Shown here piece after piece: positions 1 to 11,033 of a stretch of 64,000 nt of DNA. The translations under genes were made by a program, and so were the position numbers. Location: assembly GCA_026315105.1 (NCBI GenBank), contig CM048746.1:565577940-565641939 (forward strand), in the 5' to 3' direction. Origin of the DNA: Locusta migratoria (lineage: Eukaryota; Arthropoda; Insecta; Orthoptera; Acrididae). A model generated the notes under the pieces. That model was not told where the DNA came from, searched no databases, and worked only from the letters and a program-made list of their open reading frames with translations. The stretch's first letter is position 1; the number at the start of each line of letters is the position of its first letter.

Positions 1-765
1 CCAGTAACATAGGCGGGCCTTCCTACGGGAACCAGAACCTACTGTGCCATATGCTACTGCTCCCCACCCCACATTTCAACATATGCTGCACTTCTGTCTT
101 TCTTCCGCGTTTAAGACACGTACGATGTCAGCAAAGAAACGGCCAGCGGCCAGAAATATGAAGTGGCCATAGGCCAGGAATATCACAACTGTAATGGGTG
201 TTTTGTGTCATGTCGTGTTATATATGATGGACGAGAGAGAGGGTAAAACCCTAGACTACGTGATCAGCGCTGCCACACCAAAAGTGTCGCCATCAAAAGT
301 GTCACATGTCCTGATTCGATGAGAGACAGAGCAGATTTGGAACATAAACCAAGACACTGGCGCAGGCACATGACACCATCAATCTTTCTTTCCTCGGAAA
401 AACCGACAAGAGCATGTGCCATACCCAGACTGTCACCCTAGCAATCACTGGCCACTCCCGACGTGCTTATGTTCTGGTAAAAACCGGTGTATCCAACTCA
501 GCCGTTGACTGTGGCCAATGTCATTATGTGACAACTATGGGAATTAACACACATGGAATGGTAGTTGGAGCTAGAGACATGGAACATTCAATTTCACAAA
601 CCATTAGGGAATTTTGTATTCCAAGAGCCACTGTATGAAGACTGCACAGAATACCAAACTTCAATCACTGTCGGACTGCTCTTAACGACCGAGGGAAGTG
701 AGTACCGAAGATGGTGGTGCAGCGGTAACTCATTGAACAAGCTGTACGTCGATAAGCACTCACTT

Positions 766-769
<4 letters not shown>
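1..769. other. No recognisable gene
   Basis: Only short open frames are present (longest 74 codons) and none shows a familiar motif. No transposon ends were recognised. I see nothing assignable here. Confidence 0.5.

Positions 770-803
<34 letters not shown>
770..803 (+). repeat. Poly-A tract (34 A)
   Basis: An uninterrupted run of A directly follows TTTTCT. It could be the tail of an unrecognised retroposon lying upstream, but no target duplication or internal promoter was found to prove that. Confidence 0.85.
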
Positions 804-806
<3 letters not shown>

Positions 807-1310
807 AGGTGGTGGCGCTACAAGCGCAGGGTAGCCGCACGGACAACGCCCTGAGAACACTTGTCCCAAGAAATACATATAAATGCAACATCAAATCCGC
901 TGCAGATGGTTAGCAGCAACAACTGTTAAACCCGAACATAAGGCAAAGTGAGAGACATTAGCCAGCTAGTTTTAAAAAGGTAGCAGCCGACAGTACACTT
1001 AAAATAAATCAAATAAAAAGTTGAGCAGTTATCATGAAATACAAAATTTCAACTGTCAAAAATGCACCCATTCCCGAGGTTGCAATAAGCAGAGGAGCGG
1101 AAAGAACACTGCCATAGAATACGGCCACGGTCACGGCAGATAACTGAATCGCGAACGGCTACAAAGCAGATAAGTACCCTAGTAGCACTAAATGAAATCA
1201 CTCAATACAAACAACAAAGGCACTCGTAGATTCTATGACGCAGCACCAAAAATTACGATAACGCCGAAACGGAACTTAAACGCGGATGGTAACCACATCA
1301 CAGAGAGCCG

Positions 1311-1351
<41 letters not shown>

Positions 1352-2269
1352 CTGTTCGGTGTTCGTTTATCACGTCTGAACCACAAGACAAAGAGCTAAA
1401 AATTTGGACAGTTACTAATGTCTACCCGGAGAAGGCTTTATGCACGGTTTTATGGCGATCGGACAGATATTTAGTAATTTGAAGAATATAACGCGAAATG
1501 CGGAACAATAATTACTCTTTGAAAATTATATTTACTCTTTGAAAATGGTTTTATTGGTTGCATTGTTGCTTGAGGGTTGATAATGATAAAAGGGTGGAGC
1601 GTATTGGGATAGAAAGTTATCGCTGTTAATATTTCGCTCTGCAGCGAAAACTACAGAACGCAAACGAATGGTCTGTGTGTAATTGTTGTCCAAAGTCTCC
1701 CGTTGTACTCCATAGCAGTTCCATGCCGATAGCTATAAGGGGGTGGAAGATGTGGTAGTTGAAAGTCGTCAAATTATAAAAAAATTCTCACTGAAGGCCA
1801 GCGATGACGTTTGCGACTCTATAGCAAGGAGGTCACATACAGCGAAACGTGATGCCACAGACCATATCTTTTGGTCTATGCGTGCTACAATGTCTTCAGC
1901 TCTTTCTGTGTATTGATAAGCATACGAATAAGGAAATATAATCAACCAACACGCGAGTTGAGCCGCGGGTTTAATGTCAACTTTACTTATAAGCTCCGCA
2001 GGGGCGAGAATAAAAAATAGCTGGCGTTCCACTCTGAATGGAAAGGTCATTCCATCAACATAGCAAGGTCTAGACCACCACCTTGTTGCCGACAGGAACG
2101 GCCCAAAACTTCTCCAAGGACTTCAGCAACGAGCCACGACCCTAAGTGAGGTGAAGAGTACAATTCACATCGAAGTATAGCTGGCGAAGGGCGTCAGCCA
2201 AGACAAGAGTTTCGTAAGTCGCCCAGCACTCACACAGTTCCGACCCACTAGCCACACTCCTTGCTCGGC
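804..2269. other. Unassigned, AT-rich
   Basis: No gene or transposon motif was recognised apart from the (AT)n microsatellite at 1313-1349. A 93-codon open frame on the minus strand (1769-2050) has no recognisable domain and is not supported as a gene. Confidence 0.45.
1313..1349. repeat. (AT)n microsatellite
   Basis: A perfect AT dinucleotide tract of about 18 units. Confidence 0.95.
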
Positions 2270-2545
2270 TCTCCACAGCTGACTCCGGTCATGCCTGGAT
2301 ACTAGAGGTCTGCACCTCGCTCGGTTGCTCGCTCGGATCGCGTAATACACATCGTTCTATGACAATCCAACAGATGTCGGTGCTGCAGCTTGCGGCAAGG
2401 CGTGTGGCTGCGCTCGACTTCCTGCACGCTCGTTCGAGTGGCGCACGCTCGACCGGCCCGACCGTCCACACTGCCCGCTCGCCACTCGGTCGCCCACCGC
2501 AGCGCCACTCGAGGCCAAGGCGAGTGTCGGGAGAAAACTAGACGC
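2270..2545. other. CpG-rich block
   Basis: A sharp rise in GC and CpG content within AT-rich flanks, with many CGCTCG and CTCGCTCGG words. Short open frames occur in several frames on both strands, as expected from composition and a shortage of AT-rich stop codons, so no CDS is called. It could be a transposon end or a small CpG-rich regulatory patch. Confidence 0.45.
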
Positions 2546-3269
2546 TTGAGAATACATCCAGACCTCGGAATTTGGAATTGTTTCCTTTCCCTGGTGCTTC
2601 GAAAGCTGTTCTTTCGATCCAGTTGAACTAACCATTCAGTTTCGCATTTTATACTTTACCATACAGATTATTATACGTGATTAATATAAAGTTTCTGTGC
2701 TACGGTCATTTACTAAATGAGTTTTCCAGGATCTTTCTTTCTTTTTTGTTAGTGCCTGTTTAGTGGTAGGTGTTACTTGCCGTCTTAACGAGGAAGTCTT
2801 GTAATACTTCGTCTGTCTTTTATATTGATATTAAATACACTATATTGATGTACACCAGTTAGGTTAGTTTTGTGAATCTCTGTTGCGCCCCGTTAATATA
2901 TATTCCCGTAGCATTTTGGCACTGTGCGTGGTTGCTGCGCCTCTACCTTTTCTGAGTGAGTCCTTAACGGGAATTTTTCCAGTTGCAACATTCATATATC
3001 CCCCACTGCAACTGTCGTCTTTCTTATCTACGTAATAAAGAAGGTATGCAAGCTTTTCTGCAATATATAGGATCCGCACTTTCTTCTGTGTCAGGGTCAT
3101 ATGCCGGTCTAATGCTCATATAACTGTTTTAAATCCTCTTATTCCAATTATTCACTTTACACAGCTGTAGGAATTTATGATGCTTCTGCTGTTTCAGTGA
3201 TATCTGTGTTATATTTATTTATTGCCGTCTGAAGAATGTCACCAGGGTGCACCAGCCAAAAGAACGAAA
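2546..3269. other. Unassigned
   Basis: No gene was recognised. It lies between the CpG-rich block and the hAT transposase tail and may be decayed interior of that hAT element, but no transposase motif is readable here. Confidence 0.4.
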
Positions 3270-3513
3270 TGGACCTTTATTTAGCGCGAATTGATGGTGA
3301 TGACGACGATCCGCTTGAATGGTGGAAACGCTACAGTACTCTTTCCTAAGCTATCTGTATTGGCAAAAGGAGTATTTTGTGTGCCCGCCTCAAATGCAGC
3401 TAGTGAACGCACTTTCAGTGCGGTAGGGAACATGAACTCTGATAGAAGACTCGATCTGCAACGTGTCAATGATATTTCAACAGTACATTGCAATTACAAT
3501 GCCACCAATGAAT
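3270..3513 (+). pseudogene. hAT transposase C-terminal fragment
   Basis: The C-terminal dimerisation region of a hAT-family cut-and-paste transposase. A first frame reads DPLEWWKRYSTL. A single-base shift near 3345 moves into a second frame reading LFPKLSVLAKGVFCVPASNA followed by SERTFSAVGN and a final RRLDLQRV-like stretch. The WW, P-x-L-S/A-x-LA and A-S-x-R-x-FS signatures in this order are diagnostic for the hAT C-terminus. Only about 80 codons remain, against a usual 550-650, and the frameshift makes the fragment non-functional. An AATAAA signal lies 70 bp downstream (about 3585). No inverted repeats or target duplications were found, so this is an old remnant. Confidence 0.85.
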
Positions 3514-3830
3514 AGTTTGGGGATAATGTTGTTACTTTTCGATGTATACTTTGTTGTACGGTAACATTCACTTTTGTGCATTGCAATAAAAACGTCGTTC
3601 GTTCAGTAATTTCTCTTTGGATCCTTTACATTACTTCCAGATGTTGTAGTTGGTGAAAAGAACCTTTTTGTCTCGTTTGCGGTATAATGATATTGCGGTT
3701 ACATGCTACCATACAGGAATACACGTCTACAGCATAACTGATTTTAGTTCCTTTAGTTAGCGGGGCTGCGTTAGAAGCAACAGCAGCCCCCACACCTCAG
3801 ACCCACAGAACCGCTGCCGTAGCGACTGAC
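3514..3830. other. Unassigned spacer after hAT tail
   Basis: Contains an AATAAA motif near 3585 that probably served the hAT element. Nothing else was recognised. Confidence 0.4.
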
Positions 3831-4300
3831 AAGGAAACCTATCCAAGTGTCACTCTCCGATTTTTATGAAATTTGGATATGTTATAATACACGAAAAACT
3901 GTGGGACACGTATTTTATTTAAGCGGCGGAAAAAAATTAAGTGGGGAAACGCTCCCTCCAAAATTGTCGCTAAAATAGAAAAATCGCGATATCTTAGAGA
4001 CTAGTGTAGCAATTTTAATAATTTTTGATTTGAAAGTATCTCTTGATAAGAGATTGCCCTAGGTACATTGCAGAGGGATGACAATTAGGGGGACAGCTAC
4101 CCTTAAAGTGACCAACTTTTGTGCTCAAAAATTATTTTGATTTAATCGAAGTTGAATCTATGAAATTTGTCTTTTATCAAGATACTTTCATAACAAAAAT
4201 CACTAAAATCGCTTCACTAGTCTTTATGTTATCGCCATGTTTCTATTTTAGCGACAATTTTGGAGGGACCGTTTTACCTCTTAAATATGTTTCTCCACCG

Positions 4301-4355
<55 letters not shown>

Positions 4356-4432
4356 TTGTCCATAGTTTTTTAGTATTATAACATATGCAAATTTCATAAA
4401 AATCAGAGAGTGACACTTGGGTAGGTTTCTTT
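3831..4432. repeat. Foldback (inverted-repeat) element
   Basis: The left arm (3831-4053) and right arm (4170-4432) are reverse complements at roughly 85-90% by eye. Both begin from outside with AAACCTANCCAAGTGTCACT and end near a CTTGATAA motif. The ~115 bp centre is not symmetrical. The right arm is lengthened by a 50-A tract that corresponds to a short A run in the left arm. The structure fits a MITE or foldback element. No transposase is encoded, and an exact target duplication was not found. Confidence 0.85.
4303..4352 (+). repeat. Poly-A tract (50 A)
   Basis: Lies inside the right arm of the foldback element. The matching position in the left arm has only about 7 A, so it is an expansion and not a retroposon tail. 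Confidence 0.9.
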
Positions 4433-4679
4433 TGTGTCCCTGCCTCGTCGCCGCTTTTGTGTCTCGTTTCCGTCGTAGGTGTCGGTGGCCGAGTGGAATG
4501 AGACCGACACAGGAATAAAGATAGCACGCTGGTGCAGGTACGGAGGGGAGCAGCCAGAAACTAGAAACACTAGAGTAAATTAGAACGAGATATATATTGC
4601 ACAGAATTTATACAATACTTAACTTTTACATAGTTCAGTACGGCAGAATGCTGATACATAGTTGAGATAGAGGTCTGCC
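4433..4679. other. Unassigned
   Basis: No gene or repeat boundary was recognised. Confidence 0.35.
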
Positions 4680-4767
4680 TAGTGCCTATACGAAAAGCCA
4701 AGTCTTCACTGGTGCCTATCTGATTCCGAAGGTCTTATCTGGTTCCTATCTCAGTCCCAAGTGAACG
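4680..4767. repeat. 30-bp minisatellite, three diverged units
   Basis: The units start at 4680, 4710 and 4740. Each opens with a T-R-G-T/G-x-CCTAT motif and carries an AAG-x-TCTT or CCAAGTG block at the same phase. It sits directly upstream of a CpG-rich block. Confidence 0.7.
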
Positions 4768-4769
4768 AT

Positions 4770-5275
4770 GTCGTTCAGTGGTGGCCACGAGCGTAGTTGT
4801 ACCAGAGGGCGCTCGTGGCTGAGGTCGTAAGAACGCCGCGCCGTGCGTGCATGGCGGCGCGCGGTGAAAGTAGGTGGCGCGCACTTTGGACTTGTGCGAC
4901 ACCACATTTTCCTTGTGAGTACAGCGGCAGCAACACGCTGTGTCCGCGCCGCCCCACGTAGCCTCCTTCTAGCGTCAACAACACGCTCGCCGCGAGCGGG
5001 TAACACACTCCGCGCGCCACCGCCGAGCGTTGCGCACTCGACCGAGTACGAGCGAGCGAAACCGGCGATTTGCAGACTTCTACTGGATACATCTATCAAC
5101 TGCCTCTACGGACGGGCGCCCGTCGCTGCCACAAACTCCATCGGCAAACCGGCCACACAGCGCGAGGAGGCCCGCATACACTTTCAACACGTTGCTCCAC
5201 TCCGCACGTCTGACTGATGGCACAGAGCGATGCGAGGGACCTTATCGGCGAGCACGCGTGAATAGCCAAGCACGA
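4770..5275. other. CpG-rich block
   Basis: GC- and CpG-rich sequence with open frames on both strands in several frames (4746-5099 and 5096-5416 minus; 4843-5217 and 5030-5344 plus). None shows a domain, and the arginine/alanine-rich translations are what this composition gives by default. It may be a long terminal or regulatory region of an unrecognised element, or a host CpG island. No CDS is called. Confidence 0.4.
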
Positions 5276-5545
5276 ATGACAATAACAACGCCTCCGGTGA
5301 CAGCAGGCGAAACCGAAATCGATATAACAAGTCAGGAAACTTAACATGCACGAACGGTAACCACAGAAGGCACTGTAAAATAAATCGTAAGAAGTACATA
5401 CTGCTGCGCTCATCATGGAATGTGACTTAAATGGAAGTCACAAGGTAGATAACAAGTTGAGATAAAAGAAACGGAGTGACATTTTATAAGGAAAATTTCA
5501 TCAACAAAACACAAAACAAACAAGGGTAAACTACCCAGTGTAAGA

Positions 5546-5743
5546 AAAATGTTCAAATGTTTGTAGAGCCTATGGGACTTAACTACGGGGCCATCAGTCC
5601 CTAAACTTACAAACTACTTACGAACTAGCTAAGACTAAGGACGGCTCAAATATCCATGCCCGAGGGGGGATTCGAACCCCCGACCGTAGTGGCCGTGCAG
5701 ACCGTGACTGGAGCGCCTCAGTCTCCTCGGCCACCGCGGCCGG
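5546..5743 (-). mobile_element. tRNA-derived SINE (type A), complete, with 12 bp TSD
   Basis: A ~198 bp SINE read on the minus strand. Its 5' head is class II tRNA-like, with an A-box in TGGCCGAGG and a B-box in GGGTTCGAATCCCC. The tail contains GGACTGATGGCCCCGTAG and ends in a CAAACATTTGAACATTT motif. It is flanked by a perfect 12 bp target-site duplication, CCCAGTGTAAGA, at 5534-5545 and 5744-5755. This is the family with the most copies in the window. Confidence 0.93.
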
Positions 5744-5755
5744 CCCAGTGTAAGA

Positions 5756-8422
5756 GCTGTTTGATTGGAGGAAATCAATTTGTGTATAAATATTGTCGAA
5801 ATGAAAAGAATGCGTAACAGGGTGTAGTAGTGATAATTTTGTTACTGAAAGTTGCTGCTAATCGCACTTGTCAAAAGTGACAACACTTTGCCAGCGGGAG
5901 GTAGAAATGCTGAATAAATAATATTGATGTTATTTAATTATTGATGATCAGTGTCGTAATTAATTAAGCTTGGCCATATCTGACTTAGCATTGACTACAG
6001 CCTCCAACCAGCACCTCTTACGATTCACGAACAGCACAACTGCAGCGTGGTGCAATGAGCTTCACAAATATTAGTCAAAGTTCCCAATAATTTTGATAAT
6101 ATTGTTTAAAGCATTCAACTTCCTTATAAAACTTTACGTGAACTATTTTTTGATTAATTGGTTCCAGGGCCTGGGTAGCGTACGCGTGTAACTGGCTGAG
6201 CAGAGTCTGGAATTTAACGTCTTTCATAAAAATTACTTTCGTCAAGTCTGGTTAATCAACTATAATACCTTCACTACTGTTAGCCTGGTTACTTTATATA
6301 TAAATGAAACGAACTTTACTTTACGTGCAAACTCTCTTGGAAGATAAAAGCTTTGGCATAATAATTGATTGCAACACTTAGAACTGCACTGCACTTTAAC
6401 TACTAGTCTCTGTGGTTGTAACACGTTTAGCAATTCTTTCACTCGTTTAAAAATTTATTTAAAACTGATCGTAATTACTTTGAAAAAGTGATTGAACTTG
6501 TTCGTCAATGTACAGACTTGCATAATCAACATAATCCAATAATGGTGATAATGGGGTGACTACAACTACTTACAAAATTAAGACTGGTTTCAAAATAAGT
6601 CATATATAATTGAACCAAAATTCTGATTGGGTTGACACTACAATTACATGCATACAAAATAAAATGTTACAAAAGTACTCATATGTTTTCGTCGTCTTCG
6701 TCGTGAAGTCCATAAAAGACAGATATGATTACAATAGGTACTCTTACTGCTGGTTCAAAAATATTTTTATCGACAACTCTTTGTTCAGCTCGTCTGGCTG
6801 AAATCTCCATGCATTGATATCACCTCGATATGCCTTTTAATCTCCGTAATTACAGCAACAATCACTCTCGGTGACAATAGACTTGATAACCAAACAATTA
6901 CTTTTCTAAAAACATGAAAAAAACATTACTCTGATCACTTTCGAGTATAAATAAACTTATTTCACACTTCCTTCAATACATTAAACAGTACGCCTCTCAA
7001 GCGTATTGCAATTGCATTAAACCCGCGCCACACTGCGCCTACCAACAAAACATTTATGTGTTTACTTTGGCGAGTCCGCTCCGCGACTGCTTCAGCAGCG
7101 CGGCACTCACAGCTACTACGTCTGTACCAAAGACAGTCTTTACAACAGGTTCAACATTTTCTCTGGCGCATTACCAACTTATTACACATACAGTACATGT
7201 TTATACTAAATGATTCAATGCAGGAAATGACGTTACATAAAAAAATATACCTTGCATACAAGAATTGAAAATACGTGAAATGAACAAATTTAAGACAATA
7301 TATACATTACGTTAAATCAAACTGTAAGATACAGCGACAGGTGTACTCTTACACCAGTAAAAGCAGTAGGACGATGTCGAACAAAAAGTCCATGTTGGAT
7401 CAGAACCAGGAGCCATCACGGCCCAACCTCCTCGCCTCGAAAGTGAACAAGGGAAAAAAAAAGAAAAAAAACCTATTCGATCTCTGTATTAAAGACCACA
7501 ATAAGCACTAGAACGATCAGAAATGGTTTAACCTCTCACCAAAAGAGCATTGAAATGTGTAAAATTTCCCAATCGGAAATTAAAAAACATAAAAGCGAGC
7601 CTACAATGCCCAGATACATTGTAAAACACACTTTCAGTTTTTCTCAAATTTTTAGTTTTCCTGCAGACGTCCCAAAAATTTTTATTTCATACAGACCTTG
7701 TCCTGGGACTTACTAATATAATAAAAGATCAGCAAATCGGTGAATCCATTAACAGAGGGAAAAAGGGATTAGTTTTTATATATTACGCCTCATCTTTCCT
7801 GCAGGAAACAATTTATTTCTTAAACCGTCGGGTGTACTGCTGTTGTCTCATAAGTTACTTCAAATATTTGACAACCGTAAACTGCTGCTACATGAAAGTG
7901 ATACCTTCAGGACACTTCCGATGACGTGTTAAGGCCACGCCTAGTTTGCGGAATAAAAGGAGATCCCGAATCATATTGGAATGTATTCTATTGCTTCTGT
8001 CAGCCACTGTAGTTGTTAATTATAACTGTTACATACAATGTTGCACTGTCATGTTTAGTATGTCGCTTCAGGTATAAACTTTCATTTTCTATGTAAATAA
8101 ATGTTATTGGGTGTTGATTCAACGTCACATTCATCTCATTCCTTCACAGATTTATTTTTATGTTTTTAAACAAATCAAAGAATCTTTCTACAAAAATGTA
8201 ACATGTTACAAATATAGTTCTAATTTTGATATTCTGAATTTATATAACATACAAATAGTATGTTCGGCCATTATTCTTACAAAACATCTTATTTTTATGT
8301 AATTAAAGCTTCAAAATAATTAAATTTCAAGCTGAGATGGCGTGACTCAAAACGCTCTGCTATTGGCTGAAGCTCTGGTAACGTAACATAACGTTATGAA
8401 AACGGAAGCTATACGTGTGTTA
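5756..8422. other. Unassigned, no gene
   Basis: About 2.7 kb of AT-rich DNA. The open frames are all under 71 codons with no recognisable motif. No transposon ends were identified. Confidence 0.5.
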
Positions 8423-8424
8423 TA

Positions 8425-9768
8425 CGGGGTTGCGCTGGGAAACTGGAAATTTCAAAATAACGTCATTTCCATGAATAAATTCATAAAATTAGTAATTTAT
8501 TAACGAAAGTGAATGTATTCACTATGCCACTATTCAGTATGTCTTTACAATCAAAATGTCCAAAAGTGTCTCTTTACTTTTTAAAGACCACATCGAAAAG
8601 ATGTGCTCCCATTCGGGGTTCACACTCTAACAGCCTGTTATGAAAACTCTGGAATGCGCGGTGTAGCAAATCTTGGGAAATTTCAGTGATTTCATTTTCA
8701 ATGTTCTTATTCAGTTCATGGATTGTTGCAGGACGTGTACGGTACACCTTGCCTTTAAGATATCCCCACAGGAAGAAGTCGCACACACTAAGATCAGGGG
8801 ATCTCGTAGGCCATGCAATGTCACCGTTACGTGAAATAATGCGTCTTCTAAACAATTGACAACCTGCTGCCATCGATTGTCGAGCAGTGTGTGACGTGGC
8901 TCCGTCCTGCTGAAACCGCATGTTTTCGACGTTAAGATTAAGCTCGTAGAGTCTCGGTCTAAAGAATGTTTGAAGCATTTCAACATATCGAGCGGATGTT
9001 ACTGCCACTGCACTACCATCCTCAAGTTCAAAATAAGGGCCGATAACGCCATGACATGATACAGCACACCATATTGTGGCCTTGGCGCTATGTAGTGGTC
9101 GCTGGTGCAACTCACAAGGATTGTCCTGTGCCCAATAACGAAAATTCTGTTTGTTCACGAATCCCTTCAGGTGGAAATGGGCTTCGTCTGATATCCATAA
9201 GTTACCAACGAAATTCGCGTCCTCGTTGATTTTAGCCAATATCTGGCTCATAAACTCCATACGTGACGCTGGGTCACGTTCATGTAAGTGTTGCACAATC
9301 TGCAACTTATAGGGATGGAAGTCTAATTCGCGCAGTATTCTTTGTAAGCTTCGTCGCGTAATCCCTAGAGAAGATGCATGCTGTCGAACGGAGCGGCGAG
9401 GACTTCTCTCCATTGCAATGTTCTCTGGGGTACGTACCGTTGGAATGCCACCTGGAGGTTTCTTTTTCAAGGCAGATCCTGTTTCTTTAAAATTACGCAC
9501 CCACGTTGTAAGCGCATGCGCAGATGGGACACGTCCATGACGTCCAAGCTGATAAATGCTGTCGAAATGTTCTCTGCGCGGCAGTCGCACTATCACCATT
9601 TTTGTAAAACGCTCTCACAGCTACTGCACGTTCCGCACCAGTCCAATTCTCCATGATTACTAAATGTCAATGCGTTCACATCAATTGTGCAAAGTTTCGA
9701 ACATCTGCCAGCGCTACAGTGCTGCCAATTGTAACGTTCAAAATTCCCCGTTCCCCTGCGCCACCCTG
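8425..9768 (-). mobile_element. Tc1/mariner-superfamily transposon (DD41D type)
   Basis: A 1344 bp cut-and-paste element flanked by TA on both sides (8423-8424 and 9769-9770), as expected for this superfamily. The ends are imperfect inverted repeats of roughly 38 bp. The left begins CGGGGTTGCGCTGGGAAAC and the reverse complement of the right begins CAGGGTGGCGCAGGGGAAC; both run into a GGAATTTYRAA-like stretch. It contains one transposase gene on the minus strand that fills most of the interior. The arrangement is that of a complete autonomous-type copy with minor damage. Confidence 0.9.
8574..9654 (-). pseudogene. DD41D transposase with one N-terminal frameshift
   Basis: Transposase of the element above, which would bind the TIRs and cut and join DNA in the nucleus. 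The likely original start is the ATG at 9654 (MENWTGAERAVAVRAFYKNG). This frame must shift by one near 9550-9560 to enter the 341-codon open frame that reads QLGRHGRVPSAHALTTWVRN and continues to TAA at 8574. In the 341-residue frame, the N-terminal part is a helix-turn-helix DNA-binding region (roughly 17-105). The catalytic acidic residues are visible: D138 in WISDEAHF, D232 in QQDGATSH and D274 in VCDFFLWG. Forty-one residues lie between the last two, hence DD41D. No other stop occurs. One shift is the only visible lesion, so the copy is fairly young, though probably inactive as written unless the shift is a sequencing error. Confidence 0.88.
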
Positions 9769-10104
9769 TACTATAGGATGTCAGCGAAAGTTAACAGATT
9801 TTCTCATAGTTTATCTGTGTACCGTTTAGTCACAGACATATATTACTAAACTGGCAATGCCGTATACAGTATCGGTGTCAGTGAAGTCTCGCCGCCATAT
9901 TTCTATACTATAAACGTGTAAGCAGTCGTGTGTGTTATTACAGAAAACAGTCGTAAAAATACGGATGAACTGACGTAACTACGCTGTCTTGTGAATCTAT
10001 GACTTATAGGAAATTCCTGTATTGTACATGGCTGCTTATGCTGCTGTTGCTGCCCTTTTCTATACTGTAGGCACAACTATTGTATTCCTTCCCCCCCCCC
10101 CCCC

Positions 10105-10186
10105 TCTATTAGAAAACGGGACGATGGAAAAATATTAGAAAGCAGTTCGATAAACCCTCTGGCAGTCATTCGAATGTGATTTGCAG
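10105..10186 (+). mobile_element. CR1/Jockey-like LINE, extreme 3' fragment
   Basis: It reads ATTAGAAAACGGGACGATGG ... AACCCTCTGGCAG ... GAATGTGATTTGCAG, matching the 3' end of the LINE at 23.2-24.56 kb. Only about 80 bp remain. A C14 run precedes it (10091-10104). Confidence 0.8.
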
Positions 10187-10195
10187 ATTAAATAT

Positions 10196-11033
10196 GTATA
10201 TGTCGAATCCCGACACCACTGATGACTTGCTTGTGATCATGGGGCTTTGTCCCCTAGATTTGCAAGTGAGGCGGAGAGCTGCAGTTTACTGGCTGAAAAA
10301 GAGGAATTTCGATAAAATCGTAGACATCATGGGTGTCCATGCAGGGAGTAAAAAGGAGATAATGGAGGTGGTCTTGGACATCTGGCAAATTCAGTGGGAT
10401 AGATGTGAGACAGCGCGGAGGGTTTACCGTGTGTTCCCGAATGTCAGGGAGAGATTGAAGATGAAGTTTGAGCCCAGTAGGGGCTTAGTACACTTCCTTA
10501 CTGGCCATGGCCCGTATCCAGTGTACCTGCACAGGATTGGGAAGAGGGACACGGAGGGGTGTGACTGTGGTGTTACTCCAGGTACACCAGAGCATGTCCT
10601 CCAGAATGAATCTTTCACTCTGCAGCGGAGTGTGCGCTGATATGAAACTTCCTGGCAGATTAAACTTGTGTGCCGGAACCGGAAAGTTTCATTCTGGAAA
10701 CATCCCTTAGGCTGTAGCGAAGCCATGTCTCCACCATATCCTTTCTTCCAGGAGTGCTAGTCTTGCATGGTTCGCAGGAGAGCTTCTGTGAAGTTGGGAA
10801 AGTAGGAGGCGAGGTACTGGCGGAAGTAAAGTTGTGAGGCGGCGTTGTGAGTCGTGTCGGGATAGCACAGTCGGTAGTGCGCTTGCCCGCGAAAGGCAAA
10901 GGTCCCAGTTTCGAGTCCCGGTTCCAGCACACAATTTTAATCTGCCAGGAAGTTTCAGAGCATGTCCTCTTTGAGTGCCCCATTTTCGCTGATGTGGCTG
11001 GCGACTTGCGCCTGTTGACATTTTCTCGATCGT
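10196..11033 (+). pseudogene. LINE ORF2 C-terminal region, split by insertion
   Basis: The readable part begins NPDTTDDLLVIMGLCPLDLQ and continues through RRRAAVYWLKKRNFDK to HRIGKRDTEGCDCGVTPGTP and EHV. After the insertion, EHVLFECPIFADVAGDLR resumes at about 10960. The C-x-C-(x)n-H-x4-C knuckle (CDCG ... EHVLFEC) after an RNase-H-like spacer is typical of R1/I-group LINE ORF2 C-termini. Reverse transcriptase and endonuclease domains are absent because of 5' truncation. It is not functional. The clade (R1, I, LOA) cannot be settled by eye. Confidence 0.75.
10602..10955 (+). mobile_element. Palindromic tRNA-bearing retroposon with 14 bp TSD
   Basis: A 354 bp insertion inside the LINE. It is bounded by a perfect 14 bp target duplication, CAGAGCATGTCCTC (10588-10601 and 10956-10969). 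It carries inverted motifs ATGAAACTTCCTGGCAGATT (about 10640) and AATCTGCCAGGAAGTTTCA (about 10938). Between them, next to the right motif, is a tRNA-like stretch (10857-10930) with an A-box-like GATAGCACAGTCGGTAG and a B-box-like GTTTCGAGTCCC. The long direct repeat suggests target-primed insertion despite the transposon-like inverted motifs. Confidence 0.85.

Noticed and set aside
4121..4527. Open frames with long lysine or phenylalanine runs (also at 36049, 44840 and 46047).
   Set aside because: They are translations of poly-A/poly-T tracts.
4746..5416. Overlapping 71-124 codon open frames on both strands.
   Set aside because: They lie in several frames at once within a CpG-rich block, are arginine/alanine/proline-rich and show no domain. 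Composition explains them.
10857..10930. tRNA gene call; also considered at 33878, 48291, 50245, 51989, 54042, 54845 and 58900.
   Set aside because: Acceptor or other stems do not pair properly and each lies inside a repeat or SINE-like unit. They are tRNA-derived promoters, not tRNA genes.
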